A DNA stretch of 64,000 bases from Eopsaltria australis (taxonomy: Eukaryota; Chordata; Aves; Passeriformes; Petroicidae), in assembly GCA_034509425.1 (NCBI GenBank), contig JAVTVJ010000570.1, positions 620,001 to 684,000 on the forward strand. The letters are read 5' to 3'. The translations under genes were made by a program, and so were the position numbers. This document shows positions 38,681 to 50,751 of this stretch, piece by piece. Within the stretch, counting starts at the first letter, position 1. Each line of letters starts with the position of its first letter. Below the pieces are notes generated by a model. The model saw nothing but the letters and a program-made list of their open reading frames with translations, had not been told where the DNA came from and searched no databases.

Positions 38681-39418
38681 TTGCTACAGTGAAGTTTACT
38701 CTCAGCCACAAACTCTCCCTCAAACCCCCCCAGGTGATGCAGATAACAGTATAATGCACAGCACTAAGCTTACAGGCATTAAAACTCCCCCAGGTTGGAA
38801 GTTAAGGCATGGCAAACCAGATCTCATTACTTTCTGGGGGTGCTTCTCCGAGGCTGGGGCAGGCTTTCATTTCAAACCACGTGTGCTCCCAGCGCAGACA
38901 CAGCCTGGTGATGGAAGACAGCCACGGGGACTGTGAGTGCTGCAGCTCACTTGGAGTTTTCTCCTGTTCTGGACGAATGAAAAGAACATCCTGGATCTTG
39001 CAATCAAAATGTGTCAAGCTGAAATAACATATGTTCCTTGGCAAGGGCCTGACGTTAAGCCTTGGGGTGTGTCTATGTATATATAAACAAATGCTTTTCT
39101 TTAAAAATGCGAGTGTGTGTGTTTTTTCGTTCTCCCTTTATCACAAAACATAAACAAAGAGCAACTTTTAGGCTACTTTTCCCTGCAGGAGACTAAGCCA
39201 ACCATCTACTGCTGCCCAACAGCCCACATTAGGATGGCAGACACATCCATGAGGATGGAAACGGGGACAGACCACAGTTCCCATGTTAGCACGGCAATAT
39301 TTTGGTTTCTACTCCAAGGCCATAACTCTGGGCTACCTGGGCCACCCTGCCAAGCTCCTGTCCCCAGGATGGACCCAGAAGATGAGGATGACTCGGTGCC
39401 ATATGGCTGAGCTCCCCA

Positions 39419-39437
39419 GTGTGCGTGTGTGTGTGTG
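39419..39437. repeat. GT dinucleotide microsatellite
   Basis: Nine to ten GT units interrupted once by GC. It sits in a GC-richer stretch at 39.3-39.9 kb. Confidence 0.93.
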
Positions 39438-41409
39438 CTGGGGGGCACAGGGTGGCAGGGGAAGGTGGCAGGACACGCACGCCACGCCATTCAAGGAGTG
39501 ACAGATGGTGATGAAAGTGCCATAAAACCACAGGCACTGACAGCTCAGGGCCAGCACTGCAGCAGCTGCTGAGGTATCACGTTGTAAACAGCCCCTCGCC
39601 AGGGCACCCCCCTGGCACTGCCTGTCACAGGAGCTGTCACCTCTCACAAATCTGCCCTGTCCTCCCACAGACCCAGCCAGGGCTCCCTCACCCGCGGGGT
39701 GAAAGGCAGGTGAAGGGGATGGCAGCAAGGGCCTCGTGGTGGGACTGGGGCAAACCCTTCTGCACCCCGGGCTACCTGAGATGAGAGCAGAGGTAGGGAG
39801 ACAAACACAAAGCCCCCCCGTGCCACAGCGTGGTGCCACCAAGCAGCCACTGCACATTTCTGGGCACTTGTCCCCAGCCTGGCCTCCCAGTCCTGCAGGT
39901 TTCATACCCAGGTGGGCAGCTCCTTCCTAGATAAGCCCTCATCACCCAGCTGTGAGCTCCCAGCCTCCTCTAGACACTTCCATCAGACCACAGAATCTCC
40001 CCTTAGGTCTCATTGTCATCATGGCAAAGAAAGAAACAGTCACTATCTCCTCTACATGTAAACTCAGAAATCTGGAAACAAGCTCTAAGGGAACTCTTCT
40101 CTCAAAACCTAGGGAAGGTGAGACACCACAGTCCCTTCTCAGGAAGGGCAATACTGGAGAACAATGCTCATGGGAGTTCAGCTCAAATGCCTTTTGTTAA
40201 CCACTTTTCCCTCTTTATATATATATTTGCACACACGCACCACACTACCACAGTGCTGCCTGCTGGACCAAACACAGATCATGGGAGCACTGCAGGACTA
40301 TTGCACACTTTGAGCATGTTGGGACTGTCAGTTTAATTATGAGATCATCCCTGCATCCCAACTGCATAACCTGAAGTACTTTGGTGCCTAATTTGCTTTG
40401 TTTCCAGTGAGAAGAGGATGCAGGAGGGTCCCTCTCCCTCTGTGGCAGGTGCCCCTGGCCAGCCCAGCTTGAGCCCTGCTGAGGACAGATACCCAGAGAG
40501 TGCCTGCTTTCCTCTCTGCACTGGCCAAGGAACAGGGAGACTCCTCACTGTGGAAATACTGTACAAGCTGCACAGTCTGCTGGAAAAATTTAGCCGGATC
40601 ACTTGTCATATGAAAAGCTCTATTCTCACCCAAATAAAAACTTAAAAATGTGCTCACTTCAAAAGAAATTGCAAGATATTACATTTTTCAATTTTTTTTT
40701 TTCAGGGAGTTATTTCTTACTGGCTGGGTTTTGATTTGTCCTCTTTTATTCTTTCATGACATAGTAGGAATAATTTATAATACCATGCCATTAAAATAGT
40801 TCTGTAAGTTTATTTTAAGGCTTTTTTTTTTGAAGTAGGCTTTAGTATGTAATGTCAAGGAAAACATCTTGTTTCCTTTCCTTGACTCATTTGATGTAAC
40901 AAATAGGTTTAAGGTGCAGTTCAAAGAACAGCTTTGGGGTGGGGGGAACCTCTCAGATGCTGTCCACGGATACATTTTAATGCACAATTTTATTTTGCCC
41001 TTCTCTCTGATTCCTATTCTGCTCCTTACCTGTGCTGGAACTCCTGAAAAGTCCTTTCACCCCGGTGTGCCCTTCCTTTCCTTACATTTACCTCATCTGG
41101 ACTCTGTTGAAAGTAGCAGTTTATTCCAGCTTCCCTTTGGAGTGAACTCTACATGGCAAGCCTGGTGTTATTTTCCGTTTGCACCAGAAGCAATTTAGCC
41201 TGTCCAAGGAAATGTCTTTTTTAGCAGCACCACAGAGCCCCTGCAAATCTCCATGCGGCTGTTCCTTAGAAAGCATCCACTCTTTGGATTTAAAGCCACT
41301 TGTGCTGTCGGTCAGTCTGCCCAAAGACACACCCATGGTCTCCTCACCACTGAGCCTCCCAAAATCCGCTTGGTTTTGAGTGCCTTCTCCTCTATTTCTG
41401 TGCCTTTCT

Positions 41410-41594
41410 TTGGGTAAAGGTTTGCAAACTTTGCCAGTAATATGGACCACTGTTTTTTCTTTGCACGGGTGTGGACGTCTGTGTAAAGAATTTAGGTCTT
41501 CTGACTAAATACTTACTACTCACCACTGGCTTCTGTGGCTGCTCTCAAAGTCATCCATGGAGCCACAGATCACAAGCTGCAAACCACTCTCCTG
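41410..41594. mobile_element. Candidate non-autonomous hAT DNA transposon
   Basis: The ends of this 185 bp stretch form imperfect terminal inverted repeats. GGTTTGCA at 41419-41426 is mirrored by TGCAAACC at 41578-41585. Reading inward from each end, both continue with a CTT-containing block and then ATGGAYSACT (41442-41451 on the plus strand; reverse complement near 41550-41558). Strings such as 'tttgcaaact' and 'tggaccactg' are typical of hAT/Charlie-type termini, and the right end finishes in CTG, the usual hAT terminal triplet. The left terminal CAG is not intact, and no clean 8 bp target duplication is visible. No transposase is encoded, so it would be a MITE-like fossil. Confidence 0.4.
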
Positions 41595-42022
41595 TGGTAC
41601 TTATGTCTATACTTAGTTATGAAAATGATGCTTTAGGAAAACACAGATAATCAGGCTGCAAAGTTACAAAATGTTCCCTGTTTTTAGCATCCCTACTCCT
41701 GGACCATGGGGTCAGTACAAGAATCTGTTTCCTTGAAAATAACCATAAGAGAAAGCTCTCCTGGGTGCTGAGGAAAGTTTCCAACATGAACTCTGCACAC
41801 TCCAATACCAGAAGGCTCAGTAGAAAGCAGAGTGATTCCTCTTCCCTTTCCCCTCATCCTGCCTCCTACAAATGTGCTCATTTTCACTCACATTTCTGGA
41901 GCAGTTGAGGCCTCACAACAGCAGAAGAGGAACGAGAAAAGAAGCTGGGGTGCCATCAGCACCACTAGGATATTGGCAATAGGAAAAGAAGACTGCAGCT
42001 TCCTGGTGGCAGTGAAAAGGCT

Positions 42023-42049
42023 GTGACAGTGACAGTGACAGTGACAGTG
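42023..42049. repeat. GTGACA hexanucleotide array
   Basis: Four full copies and a partial fifth of GTGACA lie about 30 bp before the 5' edge of the 42 kb CR1 copy. The array is perfect. Its closeness to the truncation point of the LINE may be chance or may reflect filler sequence at the integration site. Confidence 0.95.
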
Positions 42050-42081
42050 CAGGCAGACAGTGAGTCCCCAAGGGCTCTGGA

Positions 42082-42750
42082 GATGCCGTGGGCTGGAGAG
42101 CAGCTCTGTGGAGAAGGACCTGGGACACCAAGGTGTCCCTGGGCCAGCAGCATGTCCTTGTGCCAAGAAAGCCAAAAGAATCCTGAGGTGCATCAGGAAG
42201 AGCAGTGCCAGCAGCTCAGGGAGTGATCCTGCCCCTCTGCCCAGCGCTGTGAGGCACCTCTGGAGAGCTGTGTGCAGCTCTGGGATCATCAGGACAGGAG
42301 GGACATGGAGCTCCTGGAGTGGGGCCAGTGGAGGCTGAGGAGATGATTCAGGGTCTGGAACATCTGTGGCAGGGAAAGGCTGAGGGAGCTGGGGCTGTCC
42401 AGCCTGGAGAGGAGCCCCAGCTGAGAGGGGCCCTCATCCCTGTGTGTCCCTGTGTGCAGGGAGGGCTCAGAGCAGGGCCCAGGCTCTGCTCCCTGGGGCC
42501 CAGCAATGGCACCAGAGCCACGGGCAGGGACTGAGCCCAGGAATAACTTATTTACTGTGGGGGTGTCAGAGTGTCAGAAGTGCTGTCCAGACAGGCCATG
42601 GGGTCTCTCTCCTTACCTGGAGATATTCAACACCCACCTGCACCTGATCCTGTGCCACCTGCTCCAGGTGATGCTGCTCCAGCAGGGCAGTCTGGATGAT
42701 GCACAGGGATGATCCCTTCCAGCCCCTCCATCCCGTGATCCTGTGCATCC
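42082..42750 (+). mobile_element. CR1 LINE, 5'-truncated copy with 3' end
   Basis: This is a sense-strand fragment of the non-LTR retrotransposon CR1, the commonest interspersed repeat in birds. The 5' part preserves degraded codons for the C-terminal end of the ORF2 polymerase: an EKDLG-like motif near 42112, then a KKAKRILRCIRKS-like stretch near 42164-42202, close to the usual family sequence there. The 3' untranslated part follows in the right order: the block reading gaaaggctgagggagctggg near 42375, the 'cctggagaggagccc' block near 42403, and a terminal 'cccttccagcccctcc' block near 42714-42729. The last is the normal CR1 3' end, before the short terminal octamer-type repeat. Frames are broken by indels, so it is a dead copy. 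A hexamer array at 42023-42049 lies about 30 bp upstream of its 5' edge. The family assignment is firm; the subfamily is not determined. Confidence 0.9.
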
Positions 42751-43498
42751 AGACACCTGCCAGAGTAACACTGAAGACTGATTTCATATCTTAAAGGATA
42801 CATGGATATGTTACTAGAGGCTTGGACTTAAAAATGAAGTTACAAATTTCCTTTAGAGATTTGGGCTCTTTGTGAAGAATTAATTTCTTGTGTTACTGAA
42901 TTTTTTCATTGTTTGATTTTGTGCTGTATGTTCATCCATTGACTGACAAGCTAGGTTAAGAAAATACACAAATATTTGACATTATGGTCAAGTATCATCA
43001 CCAAGCCTAACAGAAAGCTGGTAATTACACACACCTCTGTTTACTTGTGCATAGAAAATCAAGCTCAGCTTGGCAAAGAACTAATATTCTTGCTAAGGTA
43101 AGAAAGTTGAAATCAGTGTTGTTTTATTACCTTATTATTGATAAACATGGACTGCTAGAATGTTTCAGCAGTGATCCAGCCCAGCAATCCATTACTCATC
43201 CAGTCCCTGTCTGTAAACTCAGGCCCTTAAATGGCTGAACTATTCTTAGCCTTATGTGGTGAATACACAGGAATGTTCATGGACAGAATATTAAGGACAG
43301 AAGATGGCCCTAACAGTGCTTGGCAAAGGGAGATGGGATTTATGGAAAGTTTCCTTTGATGCTGTTGACTCCTAACTACTGCCTTCTGATGCTGCCCCAA
43401 CATACAAAATTAGCATTAAACTCACATTCCAGATGAATGACAGGGAAAAGGAAAAGGGATTTCAGTTAAAGCCTATGGAACTCAATTCAAGCCCAGGA

Positions 43499-43523
43499 CC
43501 AGCCTGGTTTATAACCAGGCTGG
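43499..43523. repeat. 9 bp inverted repeat, 7-base loop
   Basis: CCAGCCTGG (43499-43507) and CCAGGCTGG (43515-43523) are exact reverse complements separated by TTTATAA. A hairpin could form. No T tract or gene is nearby that would suggest a functional RNA. Confidence 0.9.
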
Positions 43524-44539
43524 ATCTCTTTAGCTGGAAATTCTCTGGCTGAGAAACTCTCCAGCCACTTCCTAAACAGCATCCTTCCTCTCCAACTGCT
43601 TTATAGGTAACACAACAAACCTGCTCCAAGTGCTGTTTGAGGCTGGCACGATTATCACAAGGATGCTTTAGAACTGCTGCCATATTACATTGAAATCTGA
43701 CTTGGGGGGGGATTCTCCTTTCAAAGATGCTCCCAGGGAACACAGAAATCCTCTAAAATCCTGCCCTACAGTTGTGCTTGTGTGTTATCACCAAAGCAAG
43801 ACAGAAGCTTAGCCAACCAAAATAAATACACTACGAAAAACAAAAGGGAGGGGAGGGATGACTTCTTCAGCTGTCCTAAAAAATGAATCCATATACTAAT
43901 TTATATTGCCTAAGAGCCATGAGAAGGGACTGAACTGCAACTGCACATGAGTGTATTTTTTGGGGATGGATGGCAGGTATTTATACCCTGCTCTAGAGCT
44001 TTGTGACTACCAGACTGTGTACCTCTAACCGAGTAGTATTTGCTCTCATGTTGAGAGTGAGTCTCTCCTGAACTGGCTTGTGAACCACTGTGATTCTCAC
44101 TGCACTAAATTAAACAATACCTTTTGCAAGGCAGAGATGAAGGATGGCTGGGCCTGGGAGGGAGGTACTTGACCTATTCTTTGAAGCTTTTCTGGGCTGG
44201 GACAGAGCAGCTGCTAAAATAGCACCACAAAATAGTGTGATACTTCGAGGGCAAAAACTCAGGACTCCCCTCTCCAACAAACCCAACATGCCAAGCAAAA
44301 CCACTGAAAGAGAGAGGGAGGGAAGGCTCGTTCCTGTCCTGGGGTGGGATGAAGGAACCAGCAGCCACCACTGCAGGGAGCTGGAACTGGGGGTCTTCAG
44401 CAGCTCTGAACTGGGATTTTTTACAGCTCTGGAGCCCTAGAGCAGCACGTCGGGTGTTGGTTTAGGAGTGACACAGAGGGGATGCTGCCACCTACTGAAA
44501 TCAGGATTTTTAGCACTTGGGTTTCTCGGCTGGGCTCCT

Positions 44540-44960
44540 GTCAGCCACAAGATACTGCAGCATCGCTGTGGTATTCATCAGATTAAACAGCTCTTCGTCG
44601 TCCCTAATTATTTTCAGGAATTGAAAATAGCATTGTAAAAAACACCAATCCAACCCTCAGGACCCCAAAACAAGCAATAGTCTGCCATCAAACGATATTA
44701 CTACAAAGTTATTACTTTGAGAAGTGAAACCTTGCTCTGAGGGTGTATTTAGGCCCAGGCAGACTTTTAAACTAGATCCGAACTAGATCTGCTCTGGTTC
44801 TACTTCCACCACAGAAAACATGCAAAATTATTTTAATGGGAGCAAGTTCACTCTGCTGTTTTCTTCCAGACTAACTTATTTACTGTTGGACCAATTGCCT
44901 TGAACTACAATTTTGAAACTAATTACTCTAGGGACCGGAGATGGTTTTAAGAATCTTGAC
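44540..44960. promoter_or_regulatory. Possible conserved noncoding element
   Basis: A repeat-free stretch with CpGs in motif-like settings ('cttcgtcgtccctaattatt' at 44592-44611; 'gatccgaac' near 44776). It contains an 11 bp near-tandem repeat, AACTAGATC at 44770-44778 and again at 44781-44789. CTAATTA-type cores lie near 44604 and 44920. I see no coding potential. The call is from texture only. Confidence 0.2.
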
Positions 44961-45972
44961 TAAAAAAGCTGAGGTTAGATTTTAATCACTCTTTCTTTTC
45001 TGTTTATAGGATAAACACAACTCTTTCATGGTGATAAAACAAAGTATCAATGAACATGCATAATAATGCCAGGCTAGAGAACAGCACTTTCTCTTTTCAG
45101 CAGGTGGAAGAAGTACCCCAAAGTCCTGCTTTCAGATATTGATTATTGCTGCTGTGCTGCTGCCCAGCTATGCAGAGTCACTTCCCTGGCAGCTGTTTAT
45201 CAGCAAGGACTGAAGTGCTTTTCCCTGAGCTCCTGGCTGGAATAGTGAATGCCTGCAAACCCCAGGGGGGAGGCTGGCTCAGAATGCTCCAGGAACACAG
45301 TGACATAACACTCACACCATGGGCTCTAAACTGAATTTACCAGAAGTATTCATTAACAAACAAAGCCATAAATAACCACAATAAAATGGAGCAACTCAGA
45401 AGTCATCTCAGGCACCTTCCACAGCAGATCTGGGCGACTCTGGATGCTATTTCTGCTGACCCACCAGTAATTTCATTGCTGCAGAGGCAACACAGTGTGT
45501 CAGGCTGTGATAGATTTGGTCTTTTCTGACATCCAGCTGTTTGCTGTTTGTGCTGGCTGTTGCTGAAGTCCTGGGGATAATACAGGTGTTCTGTGCTGCT
45601 GGAGCTGACTGTGCTGGACAGAAATCTGGGCAAGAATGGGGTGAGGGTTTGTCTGCCTTGGTGAGTGAGAGCAAGCAGCCTGATGGAAGGAGAAAAAGGT
45701 CAGACAGGCTTCTTTTTGGTCCACCTCAAAATTAATGGAGGCCTATTGAATCAGGCTCCCCCTCATTAAAAAGAGTGGAAGATGTAGAATTAGAGATCTC
45801 TGTTAGCTGCTTGCTAGGGTTTTATCTCATTTTTGCAGGTCAGTTGGATGACTCGTACTCCTGCTCCTACAGTGAACACCTAATCACATCCCCAGAACGA
45901 TGAGTGTGTTTGCAGTCAGATGTTTTGCAAGGTTAAACTAGCACTCATGCCTAGCTCACAACCTAGAGCCAT

Positions 45973-45990
45973 CCTCAGTCTAGACTGAGG
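45973..45990. repeat. 18 bp perfect palindrome
   Basis: CCTCAGTCTAGACTGAGG equals its own reverse complement over 18 bp. Six CTAG-centred bases form an XbaI-type core. It lies at the left edge of a possible MIR-like relic (45981-46104), whose GACTGAGG string supplies the right arm. Confidence 0.95.
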
Positions 45991-46104
45991 CAAACTGAGG
46001 CACTGACCAAGTGAGCATTGCTTCATCTCTGCAGGTGAAGCAATTTGTCCAAAGCTGCAGTTTGGGGAAGAGCCTCACTCAGGACACAGGTCACAGCCTG
46101 AGCA
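45981..46104 (-). mobile_element. Possible MIR-like SINE relic, antisense
   Basis: The plus strand shows 'gactgaggcaaactgaggca', then after an apparent insertion of about 30 bp 'gtgaagcaatttgtccaaag', 'ctgcagtttggggaagagcc' and 'aggacacaggtc'. These resemble, in order, the antisense MIR blocks 'gaggaaactgaggcac', 'aagtgacttgcccaagg', 'cagctag...ggcagagcc' and 'gaacccaggtc'. The match is weaker than at 32.2 kb and needs an insertion to hold, so the call is tentative. It abuts an 18 bp perfect palindrome on its left. Confidence 0.4.
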
Positions 46105-48339
46105 GAATGTTTGGATAAACAGCCAGAGCAGGCAGGGTAGCTCCTGCTCAACACCAGCTCAGGTTCAGGTGAGTGCTATCTGTCCCTGGTATCAAGGAAG
46201 AAATACAAGCTAATCCTACGTGTCTGTTTTTATAAAAATGCTCGACAAATAGCATGAGCAAATAAACAGCTGCCTCTGAGCTATTTACAGTGCTGTTAAC
46301 CAGCTTTTAGGCTTCAAAATTGATCACCAGAGTCAACAGAGGGTTGAACAAACATATCCATGGTTGAGTATTTGTATTTGAGATTAGGTACACATATACA
46401 AGTGTGAATGCGTGTGTTCAGCCCAACTATTGAGGAACTGAGCCTAGACCATAAATGGCATTTTGGTCAAAAAGGAATCAAATTATTCATGCAGTCAACT
46501 CATACTTGTCCTCATCTCCCTGCAACTCAGCTGAACGCTTATTTGGGACCCTTGTCCATACTTTATATTAAAGTTTAGACATGGTCTTTTCTTTAATGAG
46601 TTGCTTTTGGTTATCCCATTTTAAATTCTTTCTCCTCTACTCAGTATCCTTTGAAAGGAGTAGTTCAATAGTAAAGGTTCTCTCCACACCCCTGGGAAAA
46701 CAAGGAATAGACAGTGCACATCCTTGCTGGAGCTCCACTTGGGAGAGCAGCACCAGGAAAAAAAAAATTTCAGTGAGGCCTGTTTCTATTTCAGGCTTAA
46801 TTTTTCCTACTGCAAATAAATTAAACCCCACAAGTGCTCGAGGGTCTGCATCTGTGCCTCTGCAGCAGTGATTATGTGTGAGCAGGGAGATGTACTCAGA
46901 GGTGGGGATACTGCAACTGTTCAGGAGGGACCTGGATAAACAACAGAGCCAGAAATAACTCAGTGGTAAACTCAAATGAAGGCAAACAGTTTGGCTTTTG
47001 CCAAAAGGTGTTGATCTTTTTTAACAGTCTTTTTTTCCCCCAAACCTCCAGGGAGCTATGACACCTTGAGATCTGCTCTTTCCCCAGCACATCAATGAGC
47101 TGAAACACCAGGAGAATATCAATTATTGCAGTATTTGGGCTTTACAAGTCACTCCCCGTAGGCATTTAATAAAAACTCTGCAAAGAAATCTGTTTGAATG
47201 TGAGAGAATTCCACACAAAGCAGTATCTTTGGGGGGAAAAAACCCAATAAATTGTATTACACAGTTATGGAACATTGCACTGGAGAGGAAACATCTGTCC
47301 TTAGGGAAAAGCATGACTCTGAGCAGTGTCAGCAGGGCAGATGAGCCACCAGGTTTCCAAACCTGGACTGCAGGGAGGCAGAGCACAGGTTGTAGGTGCT
47401 GGTGGGGGAACTCACAGTGCCTGAGTCCATCCTATTTTCAAACCAAAATTTTCAAAAGTGCCTCATTTTCTACTAGTCTAGTACCTTTTGTCAGCACTAA
47501 ATCTTCATGGCATGAAAAAGGAGATTTTTGTGTAAGAGATTTGAGATGCAGGGGTTTGTGTCCTGAATAACAAGCTGCTTGACTAGAGGCTGATTTTTAA
47601 CAATGCCACGTTTTTATATTAAAAAACCCAAAAACCCAAGCTGCATGCACTGTAGCTACACACTCTGTTTCTCTCTGGGTCTGTTTTAACAGGGTTTTAA
47701 AGCCATTTCACCTGAGTGCCTGCTGATTGCCATGCTGAGTTTTTTAAACCAATCCATTGAATTCACTTCCTTTCCATGTCCCCAGTGCCCATTCACCTAT
47801 AGAAATATAGAGACAAACAAGGCCACAGGTGCAGAAAATTGGGCCTTTCCTGCTGTTTATTACAATGTTGACCTTGGGGATTTGTTGAGGGGGTGGAGGG
47901 AGAAGGAAAGAGAAAGAAGAAATACACACTTTGCAATAGGATTCTGCTAAAATCCTACCTTCCTTTTCTCATGAAGTTAAAAAAAACCCCTTCTAGCTGC
48001 CAACAAACACAGACACTGAATTATTAGGAGGTGAAGTGGGGGGAGGGCCATTTCTTTTGCATCTCTGAAGGGATTTTGGATGAATTGCTGCTGACCAGCT
48101 CTTTCTTCAGCCTCCCTCCCTCTCTGCAGTTTTTCTTCTGGTTATTCTGGGGCACGAGGATTTGCCCTGCCCTGCTGCCAGCTTTGTGGGCACCCAGCTG
48201 CACTGGGGGACACAGCCACCTGCTTGGTGTGTCAAGGAGGTGCCTTGTGCTGAGCAGAGACCTTGGAGAGGTCTCCTGTCACAAAGGAGACAAAAAACTG
48301 ATGCCTTTTTCTGGTCTTAGGAAATAAAGGCTCAGACAG

Positions 48340-48650
48340 GGTCAGAGGGTTGGGGTCGTTTCCCTCGGTATTTTAATAGGATCCCATTCCATGGCTTCTG
48401 CCGTCCAGGTAGAACGCGTCGCAAAGCCCCGTCCCCCCAGTCGAGTGTACAATTAAAGACTCTACACATTAGCAGATCTACCAGGAGGGCCCAAGAAGGG
48501 GCCTGGGTGGGCTAACTTCTAGTTTACAAAATCTGTCCTACTAGGAGACCTTGAGGGCCCACGAAAACAGAGTGTTTGGTCTCTAACTCTCCGTGGTTTC
48601 AGGGGTGTTTGGTCTCCCTGCCCTATAAACACCATGAAACCAGGCTGAGC
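48340..48650. mobile_element. Putative solo LTR or LTR fragment
   Basis: This roughly 310 bp block differs from its neighbours. It has at least eight CpG dinucleotides between 48355 and 48450, whereas CpG is rare on both sides, which fits a younger insertion. Internal direct repeats are visible: GTGTTTGGTCTC occurs at 48572-48583 and 48605-48616, and GAGGGCCCA with a following MGAA occurs near 48485 and 48553. LTR-like signals exist in both directions: an ATTAAA polyadenylation-type signal near 48452 and a TATTTTAATAG box near 48369 on the plus strand, and TTTATAG near 48624 on the minus strand. No flanking gag/pol/env remains and no clean TG...CA boundary with target duplication was found. 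The endogenous-retrovirus reading is therefore inference from composition. Confidence 0.35.
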
Positions 48651-50751
48651 TATCACCTAAAGCATCACAAGTGTGCATGCTGATACTTGTGAATGTAGGG
48701 AACAGTGTAAGAAATATTCAGAGAAAAAGCAGAAAAAATCCTTCAGGCATCAAAACCCAAAACTGCCCTGCCAAGGGAGCCCTGGCTCCCCTTCAGGAGC
48801 AGAGTGGGATCTCCAAAGGAAGGGGCTTTGTCCACAAGAAGAGTTCAAAGGTTTCTTGATGTAAACTGGCAGCAGTGAGCGGGTCAGGTGTTAAAAATGC
48901 CCCTGCTGGGTGTCTGGGGAGGCTGGGTGGGTTAATGCCAGCCAGGGCTTGCCTGGGGTCACCTGGATGCTGAGGCAGCCCAGCACTCGGGGCTGCAGCA
49001 GGACAGGAGTGTGGCTGAGTGTGGCTCAGCTCCCTTGCCTGTCTGTGAAGGTGTTTGCACCAATTTCTGTGGCTTGATCTCAGCAGATTGGTGGTGTGAA
49101 TGCACCTGGGAAGGGCCAGACCCTCACTCAAGGACCTCAGGGTTGATTCAAAAATCAGAGGCCACAAATGGGAGAAAAGATGTATTATGCTCAAGATTAA
49201 CAATGTGGATTTGATGATAACTGCATGTTAGGGGTGATCTTTCTCATCTGGAAACTGAACTCATTTCTACTGGGCACCAGTTCAGTGCCTTAATTGGATG
49301 CCTGCTGAAAGGGAAGTGTTTCTCCTCAAGCTCATGCAGATTTAACCTGAGATAAGTGAGATTTTTTGGGTGCTCAGGCCCTTTGGAAGCCAAGGTGCAC
49401 CTGGAGAGACTGGCCTGGAGGTCAAGGTCATGCTTGGTGGGGCACTGTGTGTTCTGCTGGACATCTCAGCACAGAACTGACCTGCAGAGAGCAACCTGCT
49501 CCCCCAGAGCCTGCTCTGAATTTCACTGGCCTGTTTCCATAGGGGTTTTACAACAGAGAGACACTTTTTATGTGCTTGCTTAGGAATATCAACGAGGGCT
49601 CACTTATTTTTGTTGGAAAGTGGGTGCCAAAAAGAAAATCCTCTGAGAAAGCTGATCTGCAGGTCCTGATCCAAAGCACTTGCAGCACTTTTATTGCCCA
49701 ACATGACCAAGAGGGTCTGGAGAGCAGCTTGTGCAAGCCTTGCCTAAGGCTGGGCTTTGCGGGGCTGGGATGGCCACACCATGACTATGATGAGCTCAGC
49801 TCCTGAGTCACAGACAGAGAATTCTCACTAATTGCTATTTGGTATTAAATACTATCAGTGATAATCAGCAGAGGTTCAAAGTGTGGCCCTGCATTTTATG
49901 GAGTTCTTTCCTTTCTCAGCACTGTATTTCTCTGCCATGATTATTCACATGCCCTTGGGCCTGAGGCTTTCCTCTCCTGCCTGTGCCTGCAGCACAGCCA
50001 TGCCACAGAAACACTTGCCAGTGCCTTGGCCTTCAATAAATGCCACCAAACACTGCAGGTGACAAACTCAGTAACTCAGCTGGCCCGGCAGAGGAGGGGC
50101 TTCAAGCAGTTTGAACTCCCTCCTGATAACACAGAGACCTCTGTCCCTAGGAGCTAAAGATAGGTTTTATCTATGATTTGTAAGGTACTGTAATTTTTAA
50201 GCCACAGATAAATGTCTGTGAGAAATTTGGATTTCCATAAGTTTCCTTTTTCTGACATATTACCTGGAATACAGGTTCTGGAAGTTTAGGACTTATGATG
50301 TCAACATGCCATAGTTGGTGTTAATTACTGCTTTCTGCTTTCCCTGGCTTAGACACACTCACCAGTTGAGTTTAAACAACAATAAAATACACACAAGTTG
50401 TAAGAGTTCCCCTCTACCCCTCGTGGTCACTTTGATGAGCTGAGCAAAAAAACACAGTTTGCTTTGTCTGAGCTAGGAATTTAGGTTGTATTAGTTAACA
50501 AACCTCAGGTGTGAAAATCAAGCAAGTCTTTTCTGCAATGTAGACAGGACTTGATGTTAAGTCCCAAAATGAAATTCATCTTAGCCATTTTTCATGAAAA
50601 CTCAGGTTTCTGTATTTCTCGTTTTCATTTGTTCAATTTTCTGCCTTGGAATAATTACTGTAAGTGAAAAGCATGTCAAAAGCCCCAGTTATTACAAAAA
50701 AAGCACACTGGAACTCTCATTCTAGAATTCATCACTTCATAAAACTGTACA

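Larger units (their letters stand above)
32330..41400. other. Intergenic or intronic DNA, no gene seen
   Basis: No supported gene. AT-rich dinucleotide-like sequence occurs at 34325-34383. GC-richer blocks at 35640-36100 and 39300-39930 carry open frames up to 190 codons on one strand with overlapping frames on the other and no domain likeness. 36480-36950 is AT-rich unique sequence without recognisable repeats. Confidence 0.65.

Noticed and set aside
39333..39905. Minus-strand open frame of 190 codons
   Set aside because: It lies in GC-rich, stop-poor sequence, crosses a GT microsatellite, has competing frames on the other strand, and its Cys/Ser/Pro-rich peptide resembles no family I know.
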